From positions 135,194 through 199,193 of the forward strand of contig NZ_RAQM01000009.1 in NCBI RefSeq assembly GCF_003610735.1: a stretch of 64,000 nucleotides of DNA, written 5' to 3'. Positions 1 through 7,224 of this stretch are shown piece by piece. Both the position numbers and the translations under genes were made by a program. The notes under the pieces were generated by a model. That model was not told where the DNA came from. It ran no database searches and saw only the letters and a list, made by a program, of their open reading frames with translations. The first letter of the stretch is position 1, and each line of letters opens with the position of its first letter. Source of the DNA: Tenacibaculum lutimaris (GTDB lineage Bacteria; Bacteroidota; Bacteroidia; Flavobacteriales; Flavobacteriaceae).

Positions 1-458
1 GGTATACTTTTGTTGCTAATTTTGAAGACTTCGTAATTTTTAAAGATTGTACCTTTGAACAAAAAGCAATGTTTAAATATTCTGACTTTGAAAAAAACAC
101 AGACTTTTCTGGCTCTAAGTTTAAAGGAGATTCTACTTTTAAATATGCTAAGTTTAACAGAGGTATTTCTTTTAAAAATACCTTATTTGAAGAACCATCT
201 ACTTTTAAATATGCTAATTTTAAGCGTTATGTAAGTTTTGAAAACTCAGTATTTAACGAAAGTGCTATTTTTAAATACACTGACTTTAAAGACGGTGTAT
301 CGTTTAGAAACGTTAAGTTTGAAGAAGACTTAAACATAAAATACACCAAAGTATCAGGTGAATTTGATATAACAGGTATGGAAGTAGCCTTTGATATTGA
401 CTCAAAGTACACTAAAATAAACGGTAAAAGTTTTAACAAACACCTGCTGAAGAAGTAA
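1..458 (+). CDS. Pentapeptide-repeat protein, C-terminal part (cut by window edge)
   Basis: The frame is open from the window edge (first full codon at base 3) to the stop at 456-458, so the first ATG at 69 is only an internal methionine and the true start lies outside the window. The protein is a degenerate pentapeptide-repeat solenoid: phenylalanine recurs about every five residues in alternating modules such as STFKYAKF and GISFKNTLF. It ends in a short non-repetitive tail (ITGMEVAFDIDSKYTKINGK). Such proteins form right-handed quadrilateral beta-helices, and their functions vary; none can be assigned here. No signal peptide or membrane segment is visible in the part present. The same sequence recurs at 6124-6581 with about 96% identity. 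Confidence in the family is good; nothing supports a specific role. Confidence 0.75.
   Translation, partial: YTFVANFEDFVIFKDCTFEQKAMFKYSDFEKNTDFSGSKFKGDSTFKYAKFNRGISFKNTLFEEPSTFKYANFKRYVSFENSVFNESAIFKYTDFKDGVSFRNVKFEEDLNIKYTKVSGEFDITGMEVAFDIDSKYTKINGKSFNKHLLKK
1..458 (+). repeat. Long direct repeat, copy 1
   Basis: Bases 1-458 match 6124-6581 in the same orientation with a constant offset of 6123 and no gaps. By hand I count about 19 mismatches. They are sparse in the first 240 bases and crowd into the last 100. Similarity stops at the stop codon. The left limit of this copy is outside the window. Confidence 0.9.
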
Positions 459-530
459 CTCAAATCTAATTTAAATATCTTATAGGTGTTATAGAATGTT
501 TATAAGAACTTTAAATATAGTTTAATAAAA

Positions 531-559
531 AAAGGAGAAGTAAAAAACACTTCTCCTTT
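531..559 (-). terminator. Rho-independent terminator hairpin
   Basis: A perfect 10-bp stem (531-540 with 550-559) has a 9-base loop. Read on the minus strand it is followed by a run of seven T, so it best terminates leftward transcription from the lipoprotein genes at 938-3007, leaving a 3' untranslated region of about 380 bases. It could also stop the rightward pentapeptide gene, but the plus-strand tail has no T run. Confidence 0.6.
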
Positions 560-813
560 CAAATAAAACTACTATAAACATTACACTAAATTTCTCTTTT
601 TTAAACGCTTTCTATTAAGTAGTTCTATTCTGGTTTTAATACAAACTTAAAACTATTATTTATATGATTTAAAGAGAGTAAAGGGAAACACAATTATTAA
701 TAATTACATACTTAAAGTTCAATTCATTTAAGTTAAAACATCCTAATCTAAATCTTAAACCTGCTATTTAACTTTAACTATTAGTTAGTTTAACTTCTAT
801 AATTTTAAAAAGT

Positions 814-909
814 GTCATTTTGAGCGAATTTTAAAGGTATTAAGGGGAGATGAGAAACCTAAAAGGAATAATTTGTAATTACAACTCTATAAAAAACACC
901 CAAAATGAC
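814..909. repeat. Inverted-repeat element in a 479-base gene-free stretch
   Basis: GTCATTTTG at 814-822 is perfectly complementary to CAAAATGAC at 901-909, enclosing about 78 bases of otherwise unstructured AT-rich DNA with a GGGGAGATGAGAAAC core. Similar palindromic intergenic elements starting with GTCATTnnGA are, as I recall, frequent in flavobacterial genomes; that link is from memory. The rest of the 459-937 gap holds only the terminator at 531-559 and no open frame that looks coding. Confidence 0.4.
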
Positions 910-937
910 TTATAAAACTATTAAATGAAAACTCTTA

Positions 938-1924
938 CTAGTCTACTATGTTAAACTTTTCTTTTACTTCTTCCCAGCTAAGTTGTGATAAATCTTCTTT
1001 ATTAACTCCTTTACCACTAAGTTGCGTACCTGCAGGAATTAAAACGTAACGAAATTGATTTCCTTCTCCATAACTTTCTACTGGTAAAATTGAACCACTT
1101 AAACCTTTTACCTCTAATCTAAAATCATTAGTAAACCCTGTAAATATTGAATACTTAATATTATTAAGCTCATAATTAAACATTCGCATATAATCGTTAT
1201 TAAAATTTTTCCCGTAAAATAAAACTACTCCTCCTTTGTCATAAAAATCAGCCATTGAGGATTCTCCAATAGCAGAAAGAATAGGACTAGGTATCCCAAA
1301 TGTTTTTCTTTTAACATCTAATATTTTAGAAATTGGAAAAACTCCATATTCTACCCAATTACTAGCCACAACATTAGCTGTTCCTTTTAAATTTATTGGG
1401 TTACCCCAAGTAACAAGATCTGGTCTCCCTACAACTCTAATTACGGTTTTAGGTCCGTAAAGATCTCCTGTTGATGAATCTATATAATAATCTCCAAGAT
1501 TACCAAGAGAGGTAGATGGGGCTCCTGAGCCTCTTAAAATAGCTGAACCGTCTGCTCCGTCCTGACCATCAGCTCCGTCTGCTCCGTCTGCTCCGTCCTG
1601 ACCATCAGCTCCGTCTGCTCCTTTTAAATTTAAAGGAGTACCCCAATCACTTTCTGACTTAGGTCCATATAGGTTACTTGTACTCATATCTAAATACATA
1701 TCACCTATATTACCTATTTCTAAATCTGGTGCTCCTGTTCCACTTATAATTATGTTTCCATCTTTACCAGGTATACCTTGTTCACCCTGTATACCCTGTT
1801 CTCCTTGCATACCTTGTTCTCCTTCTGGTCCTATTGCACCATCATCTCCAGAACAACTTACTACCGCTGTACTTAATGCTAATACAGCTATTAACATTTT
1901 AAATTTTAAAATTCTTTTTTTCAT
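938..1924 (-). CDS. Collagen-like repeat lipoprotein
   Basis: This 328-residue protein has a lipoprotein signal (hydrophobic stretch, then SCSGDD; the Cys is near residue 24), so it is probably anchored in the outer membrane and may be surface-exposed. Residues about 28-54 and 101-128 are Gly-X-Y collagen-like repeats (GEQGIQGEQGIPG; GADGADGQD). Each tract joins a copy of the same module, GxGAP...GxxGDxYxDxxTxxLYGPK, seen twice, as often found beside collagen repeats in bacterial surface and fibre proteins. The C-terminal ~150 residues have no recognisable domain. It is the last gene of a leftward group with the lipoprotein at 1955 and the barrel at 2531. Its role is unknown; a structural or adhesive surface function is inference. 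Confidence 0.8.
   Translation of the reverse strand: MKKRILKFKMLIAVLALSTAVVSCSGDDGAIGPEGEQGMQGEQGIQGEQGIPGKDGNIIISGTGAPDLEIGNIGDMYLDMSTSNLYGPKSESDWGTPLNLKGADGADGQDGADGADGADGQDGADGSAILRGSGAPSTSLGNLGDYYIDSSTGDLYGPKTVIRVVGRPDLVTWGNPINLKGTANVVASNWVEYGVFPISKILDVKRKTFGIPSPILSAIGESSMADFYDKGGVVLFYGKNFNNDYMRMFNYELNNIKYSIFTGFTNDFRLEVKGLSGSILPVESYGEGNQFRYVLIPAGTQLSGKGVNKEDLSQLSWEEVKEKFNIVD
1550..1621. repeat. Perfect 36-bp tandem repeat (two copies) in the collagen tract
   Basis: Bases 1550-1585 are repeated exactly at 1586-1621, and the first 9 bases of the unit recur internally. The unit encodes 12 residues of Gly-Ala-Asp/Gly-Gln-Asp triplets. Exact DNA identity in an otherwise variable region points to recent slippage, so the tract length probably differs between strains. 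Confidence 0.85.
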
Positions 1925-1954
1925 TATTACTTGTTTAATTTATTATTAATTTGT

Positions 1955-2518
1955 TTAATACATTAAAGGTTTTGCTACGTATACTTTTCCTGAAACTGAA
2001 TGTTCTTCATCATGGTTTGAACCCTTAACAAATGTTCCTGAAAATTCGATTAAACACTCCAACGCTACTCCTTTTCCATTTTCATTTTCTACTTCTACTT
2101 CATAATAAGGCACCTCCTTTTTTATGTTTAATGCTCCTTCTTTAGCTAAATAAACCTCTTGACCTATTTTAATAGCAGCTAAAGAAAATGCATTTTCCTC
2201 TTCACTTAGTCCCAAAGTTTTTTGCTCTCCGTTAATAACTAAAGGAGCTAATGTTACACTTGTTTTCTCTGATGACACCCAAGAGTAAATTATTTTAAAA
2301 TCATCCCCTGTTTCCTCATCAACTCCTTCTACACTCATTCCTATAGAAGCAGCTAAATCTCCACTTTTATGCTCAACTCCGTCCATGGTAAATTCAAAAT
2401 ACGACTTGCTTGCTACATCAATATCAATATCCTCTTCACTACTTGAACAAGATGTTACTATACCTCCCATCATTACTATTGTTAAAAGGCAAAAAACATG
2501 TTTTACTGTTGTTTTCAT
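1955..2518 (-). CDS. Hypothetical lipoprotein
   Basis: This protein of 187 residues starts with a lipoprotein signal (MKTTVKHVFCLLTIVMMGG, then VTSCSSSEED), followed by an acidic linker. The mature part is rich in beta-prone sequence and resembles the small DUF-type lipoproteins of Bacteroidota (opening YFEFTMDGVEHKSGD, ending in a SGTFVKGS...SGKVYVAKP strand pattern). I do not recognise a named family. It lies 30 bases upstream of the collagen-like lipoprotein gene and 12 bases downstream of the beta-barrel gene, so the three are probably co-transcribed. A partner role with the neighbouring outer-membrane barrel is possible but not shown by the sequence. Confidence 0.7.
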   Translation of the reverse strand: MKTTVKHVFCLLTIVMMGGIVTSCSSSEEDIDIDVASKSYFEFTMDGVEHKSGDLAASIGMSVEGVDEETGDDFKIIYSWVSSEKTSVTLAPLVINGEQKTLGLSEEENAFSLAAIKIGQEVYLAKEGALNIKKEVPYYEVEVENENGKGVALECLIEFSGTFVKGSNHDEEHSVSGKVYVAKPLMY

Positions 2519-2530
2519 AATATTATTTTT

Positions 2531-3007
2531 TTATAAACTATACATTACCCCTGCATTAAACACAACCTGACTTCCTTGCGTTACCATTAGTTTAATTTCT
2601 GAAAAACCTGTTAACTTATCTGAAAGTTTGTAATTTGCTCCTCCACCAAGGTTTAATCCAAAATTGGTTGATGAAGCAGAAAACGCTGCATATGATGACG
2701 ATACACTTGTGTACCATACGTTAAGACCAGCTAATGGATATAAGCTAAATTTATCTTGCAATTCAAAGAAGTAATGTGCATCTGCTTCAAAGCTCATGCT
2801 TGTAGTTGACACTCCAGGTATATCTTCCGGAAAATAATAGTTTACACTTGGAGATATTTTAAACTTTTCAGATACGTCAAATGAAGCTTTCACTCCTAAA
2901 CCTAAACCTGAACTAGTTCCATAAACTACATTTGCCCCCACTTTTGTTTGACTAAAAGCAATTACAGTTACAAATAATGCTAAAATTGTTAATACGTTTT
3001 TTCTCAT
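2531..3007 (-). CDS. Small outer-membrane beta-barrel protein
   Basis: This protein of 158 residues has a cleavable signal peptide (MRKNVLTILALFVTVIAFSQ, cleavage after Ser-Gln or nearby). It continues as alternating polar and hydrophobic strands rich in Gly and aromatics (VGANVVYGTSSGLGLGVKA; FGLNLGGGANYKLSD), ending in hydrophobic YSL. This is the pattern of an eight-stranded OmpA/OmpW-like barrel of the porin-family type common in Bacteroidota; the length fits. It is the first gene of the leftward group and is divergent, across 271 bases, from the LytTR regulator at 3279, which makes this gap a likely target of that regulator. The substrate or partner is unknown. Confidence 0.75.
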   Translation of the reverse strand: MRKNVLTILALFVTVIAFSQTKVGANVVYGTSSGLGLGVKASFDVSEKFKISPSVNYYFPEDIPGVSTTSMSFEADAHYFFELQDKFSLYPLAGLNVWYTSVSSSYAAFSASSTNFGLNLGGGANYKLSDKLTGFSEIKLMVTQGSQVVFNAGVMYSL

Positions 3008-3238
3008 TTTTTTTTAATTAATTATACATTCCTTTTTTGTGTTTCTCTAAACACGGCTGCAAATATGTATTAAGAGAGTAGTTAATAAAAACACCTTTTT
3101 ACTACTCGCTATATCAATTTACATTTTGCTTAATAAATTTCATAAAACCAATTAAAAAGAAGTAAACACAAACTATGAACAATTTTATACAACACATGGT
3201 TAAAACACGTATTTTCACATCTTTGAGTTATTTTTTAA

Positions 3239-3246
3239 CAAAGATA
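3239..3246 (-). promoter_or_regulatory. Candidate TAnnTTTG box in the divergent gap
   Basis: TATCTTTG on the minus strand matches the Bacteroidota -7 consensus, but it would give an untranslated leader of about 225 bases before the barrel gene. A closer, imperfect box (CATATTTG) lies at 3061-3068. I could not identify a clear box for the rightward regulator gene. Confidence 0.25.
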
Positions 3247-3278
3247 AATTGTAAATTAGCCTCAAAATTTCTTGAAAA

Positions 3279-4010
3279 ATGATTAAAGCAATTATTGTAG
3301 ACGATGAATCAAAATCTATTGAAAACTTAATTTGGGAATTAGGAAGTTTTAAGGATGATATAAAGGTCTTACAAACATTTACTGACCCAAAAGAAGCTAT
3401 CTTATTCTTAAAGAGTACTAAAATTGATGCTCTTTTTTTAGATATAGAAATGCCTTCAATGAATGGTTTTACTTTTTTAGATAAAATAAATAACGATTTT
3501 GCTGTAATTTTTACTACTGCTTATAGTGAACATGCTCTAAAGGCTATTAGAAAAGGAGCTTACGACTATTTACTTAAGCCTATTAATCACTTACATTTAA
3601 AGGAAGCTATAAATAGAGTAAAAAAACGTAAAATATCTACTGTAGATTTGAGTGCTATTGAAAAAATTTTATCTAACCTTAACAAACAAGAAACAAAAAA
3701 AAGAATTGCCGTATATACAGATGGATGTATAACTTTTATTGAACTACATAAAATTATTTATGCTGAAGCTGATGGTAGTTACACAAGGTTAATAATTGAA
3801 AGTGAAAAAGAAATTATGCTTAGTAAAAAACTAAAAGAGGTAGCAAACTTGTTAGATAATAATTCTTTTTATCGTATACACAATTCTTATATAGTTAACC
3901 TTCATAAAATTAAAAAATTCTTTAAAACGGAAGCTTACTTAATCATGGATAACAATAAAAAAATTCCTGTAGCTCGTCACAAAAAAAATGAACTTTTAAA
4001 TCATTTTTAA
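3279..4010 (+). CDS. LytTR-family response regulator
   Basis: At 243 residues this is the usual size for a LytR/AgrA-type regulator. The receiver domain (1-120) has the acidic pair D8-D9, the phospho-acceptor D55 in ALFLDIEMPS, T80 and K100 followed by Pro. Residues about 140-243 form a LytTR DNA-binding domain with the typical EADGSYTRL and FYRIHNSYIVNLHKI motifs. It is followed after 11 bases by its probable sensor kinase. Divergence from the barrel and lipoprotein genes suggests, without proof, that those are targets. LytTR regulators typically bind pairs of short direct repeats; I did not find a convincing pair in 3008-3278. Confidence 0.92.
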   Translation: MIKAIIVDDESKSIENLIWELGSFKDDIKVLQTFTDPKEAILFLKSTKIDALFLDIEMPSMNGFTFLDKINNDFAVIFTTAYSEHALKAIRKGAYDYLLKPINHLHLKEAINRVKKRKISTVDLSAIEKILSNLNKQETKKRIAVYTDGCITFIELHKIIYAEADGSYTRLIIESEKEIMLSKKLKEVANLLDNNSFYRIHNSYIVNLHKIKKFFKTEAYLIMDNNKKIPVARHKKNELLNHF

Positions 4011-4021
4011 TTTTAGAAGCT

Positions 4022-5926
4022 ATGATTAAAATTAGTTGTTTCTTTAAGCTTACCGTATTGATAGTGTCCTTGTTTTACTCGGTTACTATTCAAGGTAAAA
4101 ACCCTATAGATAGTTTAGATCACCGCAAAACTTATACCTACAAAGAAATAAACAAATATTTAAAAAAATATAATAAAGATACTACCAAACAAAAAGAACT
4201 TATAAAAAAATTTAAAAAAGAAGGTTTTGCTTACGGTGAAATATACCAACTAATTCATTTGGGCAACAACTATCGTAAGTATTCTTTATTTGATAAAGCT
4301 ATAACTACTCATAAGAAAGCTTTAAAAACTGCAAGGAGAATACAAAGTGATGAGTTCATTATTTTTTGTCTAAATATGATAGGTGTTGATTATCGAAAAA
4401 TGGATGCTCATAAAACTGCTATTGACTATAACCAAGAAGCCTTAGAAATTGCTGAAAAAATAGAAAACCCTTCTTTTGGAATACTAAGAAGTATTGAGGT
4501 ATCATACAACTCAATCGGTAACATTTACTTTTATTTAGAGCAGTATGATTTAGCTTTAAAAAATTATCAATCAGCTTTAAATTATTCAAAAAAATCTAAA
4601 AACAAATGGTCTCAATCTATTAATTATGAAAATATTGGAAAAATTAAAGTTTTACAAAACAAACTAGATGAGGCTGAAAACTATATCCTTAAAGCTCTTG
4701 AAATTGACACTACCATTAACAATCACTTTGGTAGAATGATTTGTTATAATAGTTTAGCCAAAATTAATATAAAAAAACAGAATTATAGTAAAGCTAAAAA
4801 CTATATTGAACAAGCAATGCCTATTGCTTGTTCTGTAAAAAACAAATTCTATATAGCCAGTACTTATAAAAATTTTGGTCATTTATTTTTAAAAACAAAA
4901 GAATATGAAAAAGCAAAAAAATATTTGACCAAAAGTTTAAAAATTGCTGAAGAGGAATCTTTTAAAACTTTGTTATTTAACATCCATTATTATTTTTATG
5001 AATATTACCAAGATAGAAACCAATATCAAACAGCTCTCCAGCACTATAAAAAACACATAGATATTAAACAAATTTTTAATAATAATAAAAAAGCACAGTA
5101 TATTAATGACTTAATTCTAAAGTATGAAACCAACAAGAAAAAAGAGCAAATAAAAAAATTAGAAACAGAAAAAAAAATAAGTGACCTAAATCATAAAAAC
5201 TCAAGAAATCTATGGGTTATTGGCTCTGGTTCAATTGTGCTATTTTTTATAATTATTTACTTCCTCTCACGTCAAAAACAGTTACAAGCTAAAAAAAAGA
5301 TATCCGACTTAAACAGTAAAGTATTACGCTCTCAATTAAATCCACATTTTATTTTTAACGCACTTAACTCAATAAAATATTATATCATTAAAAATGAAAA
5401 GCATGATGCGATTGATTATCTTAATAAATTCTCTGAATTTACAAGAAGAGTATTAGAAAAAAGTGTAATACAAAGTATTTCTTTAGAGGATGAATTATAC
5501 AACTCTCAACTTTATGTTGAACTTGAAAACGCACGTTTTGAAGATAATATTAATTTTAGGTTAATCGTTTCTGAAAACATTTCAGTAGAGAATATTAATA
5601 TCCCTCCCTTTGTTTTACAACCCCTATTAGAGAACTCTATTTGGCATGGAATAGCTACTGTACCAAACAAAAAAATAAGTATTAAAATACAACAACTAAA
5701 AGAACATATTCATATTATAATTATTGATAACGGTATTGGAAGACAAAAAGCTTCTGAATTTAAAATAAAACAAAAAACTTATAAGAACTCATCAATAGGT
5801 ATTAACCTTGTAAATCAAATTTTAGAAAATTTTTATAAAGAAAACTATACTCTTTCTTATGAAGATTTAAAAGATAAATTAAGCAGCCCTGCTGGAACTA
5901 AAGTTATTATTAAAATCCCTCTATAA
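4022..5926 (+). CDS. TPR-domain LytS-type sensor histidine kinase
   Basis: This protein of 634 residues has a signal peptide at the N-terminus (KLTVLIVSLFYSVTIQG). A periplasmic array of TPR-like helices covers about 60-370 (repeats such as YSKAKNYIEQAM and YEKAKKYLTKSLKIA). A coiled coil, one membrane helix at about 396-415 (WVIGSGSIVLFFIIIYFL) and a His_kinase domain follow. The phospho-acceptor is H442 in QLNPHFIFNALN. The ATPase part has PPFVLQPLLENSIWHG (N box) and DNGIGRQKA (G box), ending GTKVIIKIPL. It is the cognate partner of the LytTR regulator immediately upstream. TPR-sensor kinases of this layout are common in Bacteroidota, and their ligands are mostly unknown. Confidence 0.92.
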   Translation: MIKISCFFKLTVLIVSLFYSVTIQGKNPIDSLDHRKTYTYKEINKYLKKYNKDTTKQKELIKKFKKEGFAYGEIYQLIHLGNNYRKYSLFDKAITTHKKALKTARRIQSDEFIIFCLNMIGVDYRKMDAHKTAIDYNQEALEIAEKIENPSFGILRSIEVSYNSIGNIYFYLEQYDLALKNYQSALNYSKKSKNKWSQSINYENIGKIKVLQNKLDEAENYILKALEIDTTINNHFGRMICYNSLAKINIKKQNYSKAKNYIEQAMPIACSVKNKFYIASTYKNFGHLFLKTKEYEKAKKYLTKSLKIAEEESFKTLLFNIHYYFYEYYQDRNQYQTALQHYKKHIDIKQIFNNNKKAQYINDLILKYETNKKKEQIKKLETEKKISDLNHKNSRNLWVIGSGSIVLFFIIIYFLSRQKQLQAKKKISDLNSKVLRSQLNPHFIFNALNSIKYYIIKNEKHDAIDYLNKFSEFTRRVLEKSVIQSISLEDELYNSQLYVELENARFEDNINFRLIVSENISVENINIPPFVLQPLLENSIWHGIATVPNKKISIKIQQLKEHIHIIIIDNGIGRQKASEFKIKQKTYKNSSIGINLVNQILENFYKENYTLSYEDLKDKLSSPAGTKVIIKIPL

Positions 5927-5953
5927 TTAAACTTTTAGATCTGTGTTTAAACA

Positions 5954-6581
5954 GATAAAGGCACTTTAGATTTTACTTTTATGGAAGAAGCACTCCCTAA
6001 ACTTCCTGCCAGAAAAACTTGGTGGAACTAACACTGTTGAAAAACAAATTACTAATAGGATTTCATTTATAAACTGTGTTTTTGAAGATGATGTATTAGC
6101 CTATATTCCTGATGAAAAAAATGGATATACTTTTGTTGCTAATTTTGAAGACTTCGTAATTTTTAAAGATTGTACCTTTGAACAAAAAGCAATGTTTAAA
6201 TATTCTGACTTTGAAAAAAACACAGACTTTTCTGGCTCTAAGTTTAAAGGAGATTCTACTTTTAAATATGCTAAGTTTAACAGAGATATTTCTTTTAAAA
6301 ATACCTTATTTGAAGAACCATCTACTTTTAAATACGCTAATTTTAAGCGTTTTGTAAGTTTTGAAAACTCAGTATTTAACGAAAGTGCTATTTTTAAATA
6401 TACTGATTTTAAAAACGGTGTATCGTTTAGAAACGTTAAGTTTGAAGAAGACTTAAACATAAAATATACCAAAGTATCAGGTGAATTTGATATAACAGGT
6501 ATGGAGGTAGCTTTTGATATTGATTCAAAATACACTAAAATAAACGGCAAAAGTTTTAACAAATACTTACTAAAAAAATAA
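5954..6581 (+). pseudogene. Pentapeptide-repeat gene, second copy, 5' end frameshifted
   Basis: The frame that matches the copy at the window start is open from 5970 to the stop at 6579-6581 but has no ATG before 6192. Upstream, the likely original N-terminal coding (KGTLDFTFMEEALPKLP, ATG at 5981) is in another frame. It stops at 6029-6031, and the matching frame resumes at about 6012 with PEKLGGTNTVEKQ. A one-base shift near 6010-6012 explains this. No signal peptide or proper 5' end remains, and the coding appears to begin abruptly after the kinase gene. Translation from the internal ATG at 6192 would give a 129-residue protein with only the repeats, so residual function is not excluded. 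Confidence 0.6.
6124..6581 (+). repeat. Long direct repeat, copy 2
   Basis: This is the second copy of the segment at 1-458, in the same orientation and without gaps. The two copies bracket 5.7 kb containing the lipoproteins, barrel and two-component genes. Confidence 0.9.
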
Positions 6582-6600
6582 TTTGAAAAAACTTTCATTC

Positions 6601-6640
6601 AAAGCAAAACTCGTAATAAAAATTACGAGTTTTTGCTTTT
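6601..6640 (+). terminator. Strong rho-independent terminator
   Basis: A long A/T-flanked stem (about 6601-6617 with 6622-6639, core ACTCGTAAT/ATTACGAGT, 4-base loop, one bulge) ends in a T run. It lies 20 bases after the pentapeptide remnant stop and would end the transcript of the two-component genes plus remnant. Confidence 0.75.
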
Positions 6641-6715
6641 TAAAAATTTAGGTTGCCTTTCATAACTAATTATAGTAACTTAGTACATAACTTCTTACCC
6701 TCAAAAAAACTACTA

Positions 6716-6788
6716 ATGGAGTCCAGAAACCATTTAAAAACGGGGTAAATCCGAAAAACCAAACGAGTAGGAACTAAATCTTTAAATT
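6716..6788 (+). other. Possible structured leader or short upstream ORF before the DUF4242 gene
   Basis: The 73 bases before the DUF4242 ATG are more G-rich than neighbouring spacers. They can form two short stems (715-719 with 730-734; 741-743 with 751-753). They also contain a ten-codon frame, MESRNHLKTG, at 6716-6748. No known riboswitch class is recognised. Confidence 0.2.
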
Positions 6789-7061
6789 ATGCCAAAGTAT
6801 GTTATTGAGCGAGAGCTCGAAGGAGCTGGTGACTTAGCACCTGAGCAATTAAAAGAAATTTCACAAACCTCTTGTAATGTTTTAGAAGAATTAGGACCAA
6901 AAATTCAATGGGTACATAGTTATGTTACTGGTAACAAAATATATTGTATTTATAATGCTCCTAATGAATCAAAAATCCGTGAGCACGCTGAAAAAGGTGG
7001 TTTTCCTTTAACAAAAATCAGTAAAGTTACAACCATTATTGACCCTATCACTGCAGAGTAA
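6789..7061 (+). CDS. DUF4242 domain protein (SCO4226-like)
   Basis: This is a 90-residue cytoplasmic protein with no signal peptide. The whole chain matches the DUF4242 pattern: MPKYVIERELEGAG at the start, then WVHSYVTGNKIYCIYNAPNE, then REHAEKGGFPLTKI near the C-terminus. This is a small ferredoxin-like alpha/beta fold; the family includes SCO4226, described as a nickel-binding protein, but metal binding here is only family-based inference. It stands alone between two terminators (6601-6640 and 7097-7121), so it is probably monocistronic. Confidence 0.8.
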   Translation: MPKYVIERELEGAGDLAPEQLKEISQTSCNVLEELGPKIQWVHSYVTGNKIYCIYNAPNESKIREHAEKGGFPLTKISKVTTIIDPITAE

Positions 7062-7096
7062 CTAAAACAACTATTTTTTCATTAAAACAATCAAAG

Positions 7097-7121
7097 AAGC
7101 CTTGTTTTTTACAAGGCTTTT
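7097..7121 (+). terminator. Rho-independent terminator after the DUF4242 gene
   Basis: A perfect 9-bp stem AAGCCTTGT/ACAAGGCTT (7097-7105 with 7111-7119) has a five-T loop and a short TTTTG tail, 35 bases after the stop codon. Confidence 0.75.
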
Positions 7122-7177
7122 GTAATTAAGCTTAATTTATTCTTTTTTTTTTAGAAAATGATTTTTTATAATTTTAC

Positions 7178-7219
7178 TTGATATATCAAACAAAATTATA
7201 TATTTGATTGATATATCAA
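7178..7219 (+). promoter_or_regulatory. MarR-gene promoter with twin palindromic operators
   Basis: The perfect 12-bp palindrome TTGATATATCAA occurs at 7178-7189 and again at 7208-7219, within a 19-base direct repeat and 30 bp apart (about three helical turns). A promoter sits between and under them: TTG (7178-7180), 18 bases, then TATATTTG (7199-7206). The first operator covers the -33 element and the second covers the expected transcription start, 6-17 bases before the ATG at 7225. Dyads with TTGA/TCAA arms are typical MarR sites, so autorepression of the operon is strongly suggested. Confidence 0.85.
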
Positions 7220-7224
7220 ACAAA

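Noticed and set aside
459..937. Hidden small gene in the 479-base gap
   Set aside because: Frames are short, rich in stops and without promoter boxes; only a terminator and an inverted repeat were found.
938..1924. Collagen-like protein as a phage tail fibre
   Set aside because: It has a lipoprotein signal, and no phage structural genes lie nearby.
1..6581. Direct repeats as ends of a composite transposon
   Set aside because: The repeats are pentapeptide coding sequence without transposase or terminal inverted repeats, and no target duplication is visible.
6101..6598. 165-residue open frame antisense to the pentapeptide copy
   Set aside because: It is a shadow of the regular F/K-rich repeat; the antisense frame at 227-463 arises in the same way from copy 1.
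7204..7224. TTG start for the MarR gene
   Set aside because: It would lie within the -7 box and operator region; the ATG at 7225 follows the expected transcription start.
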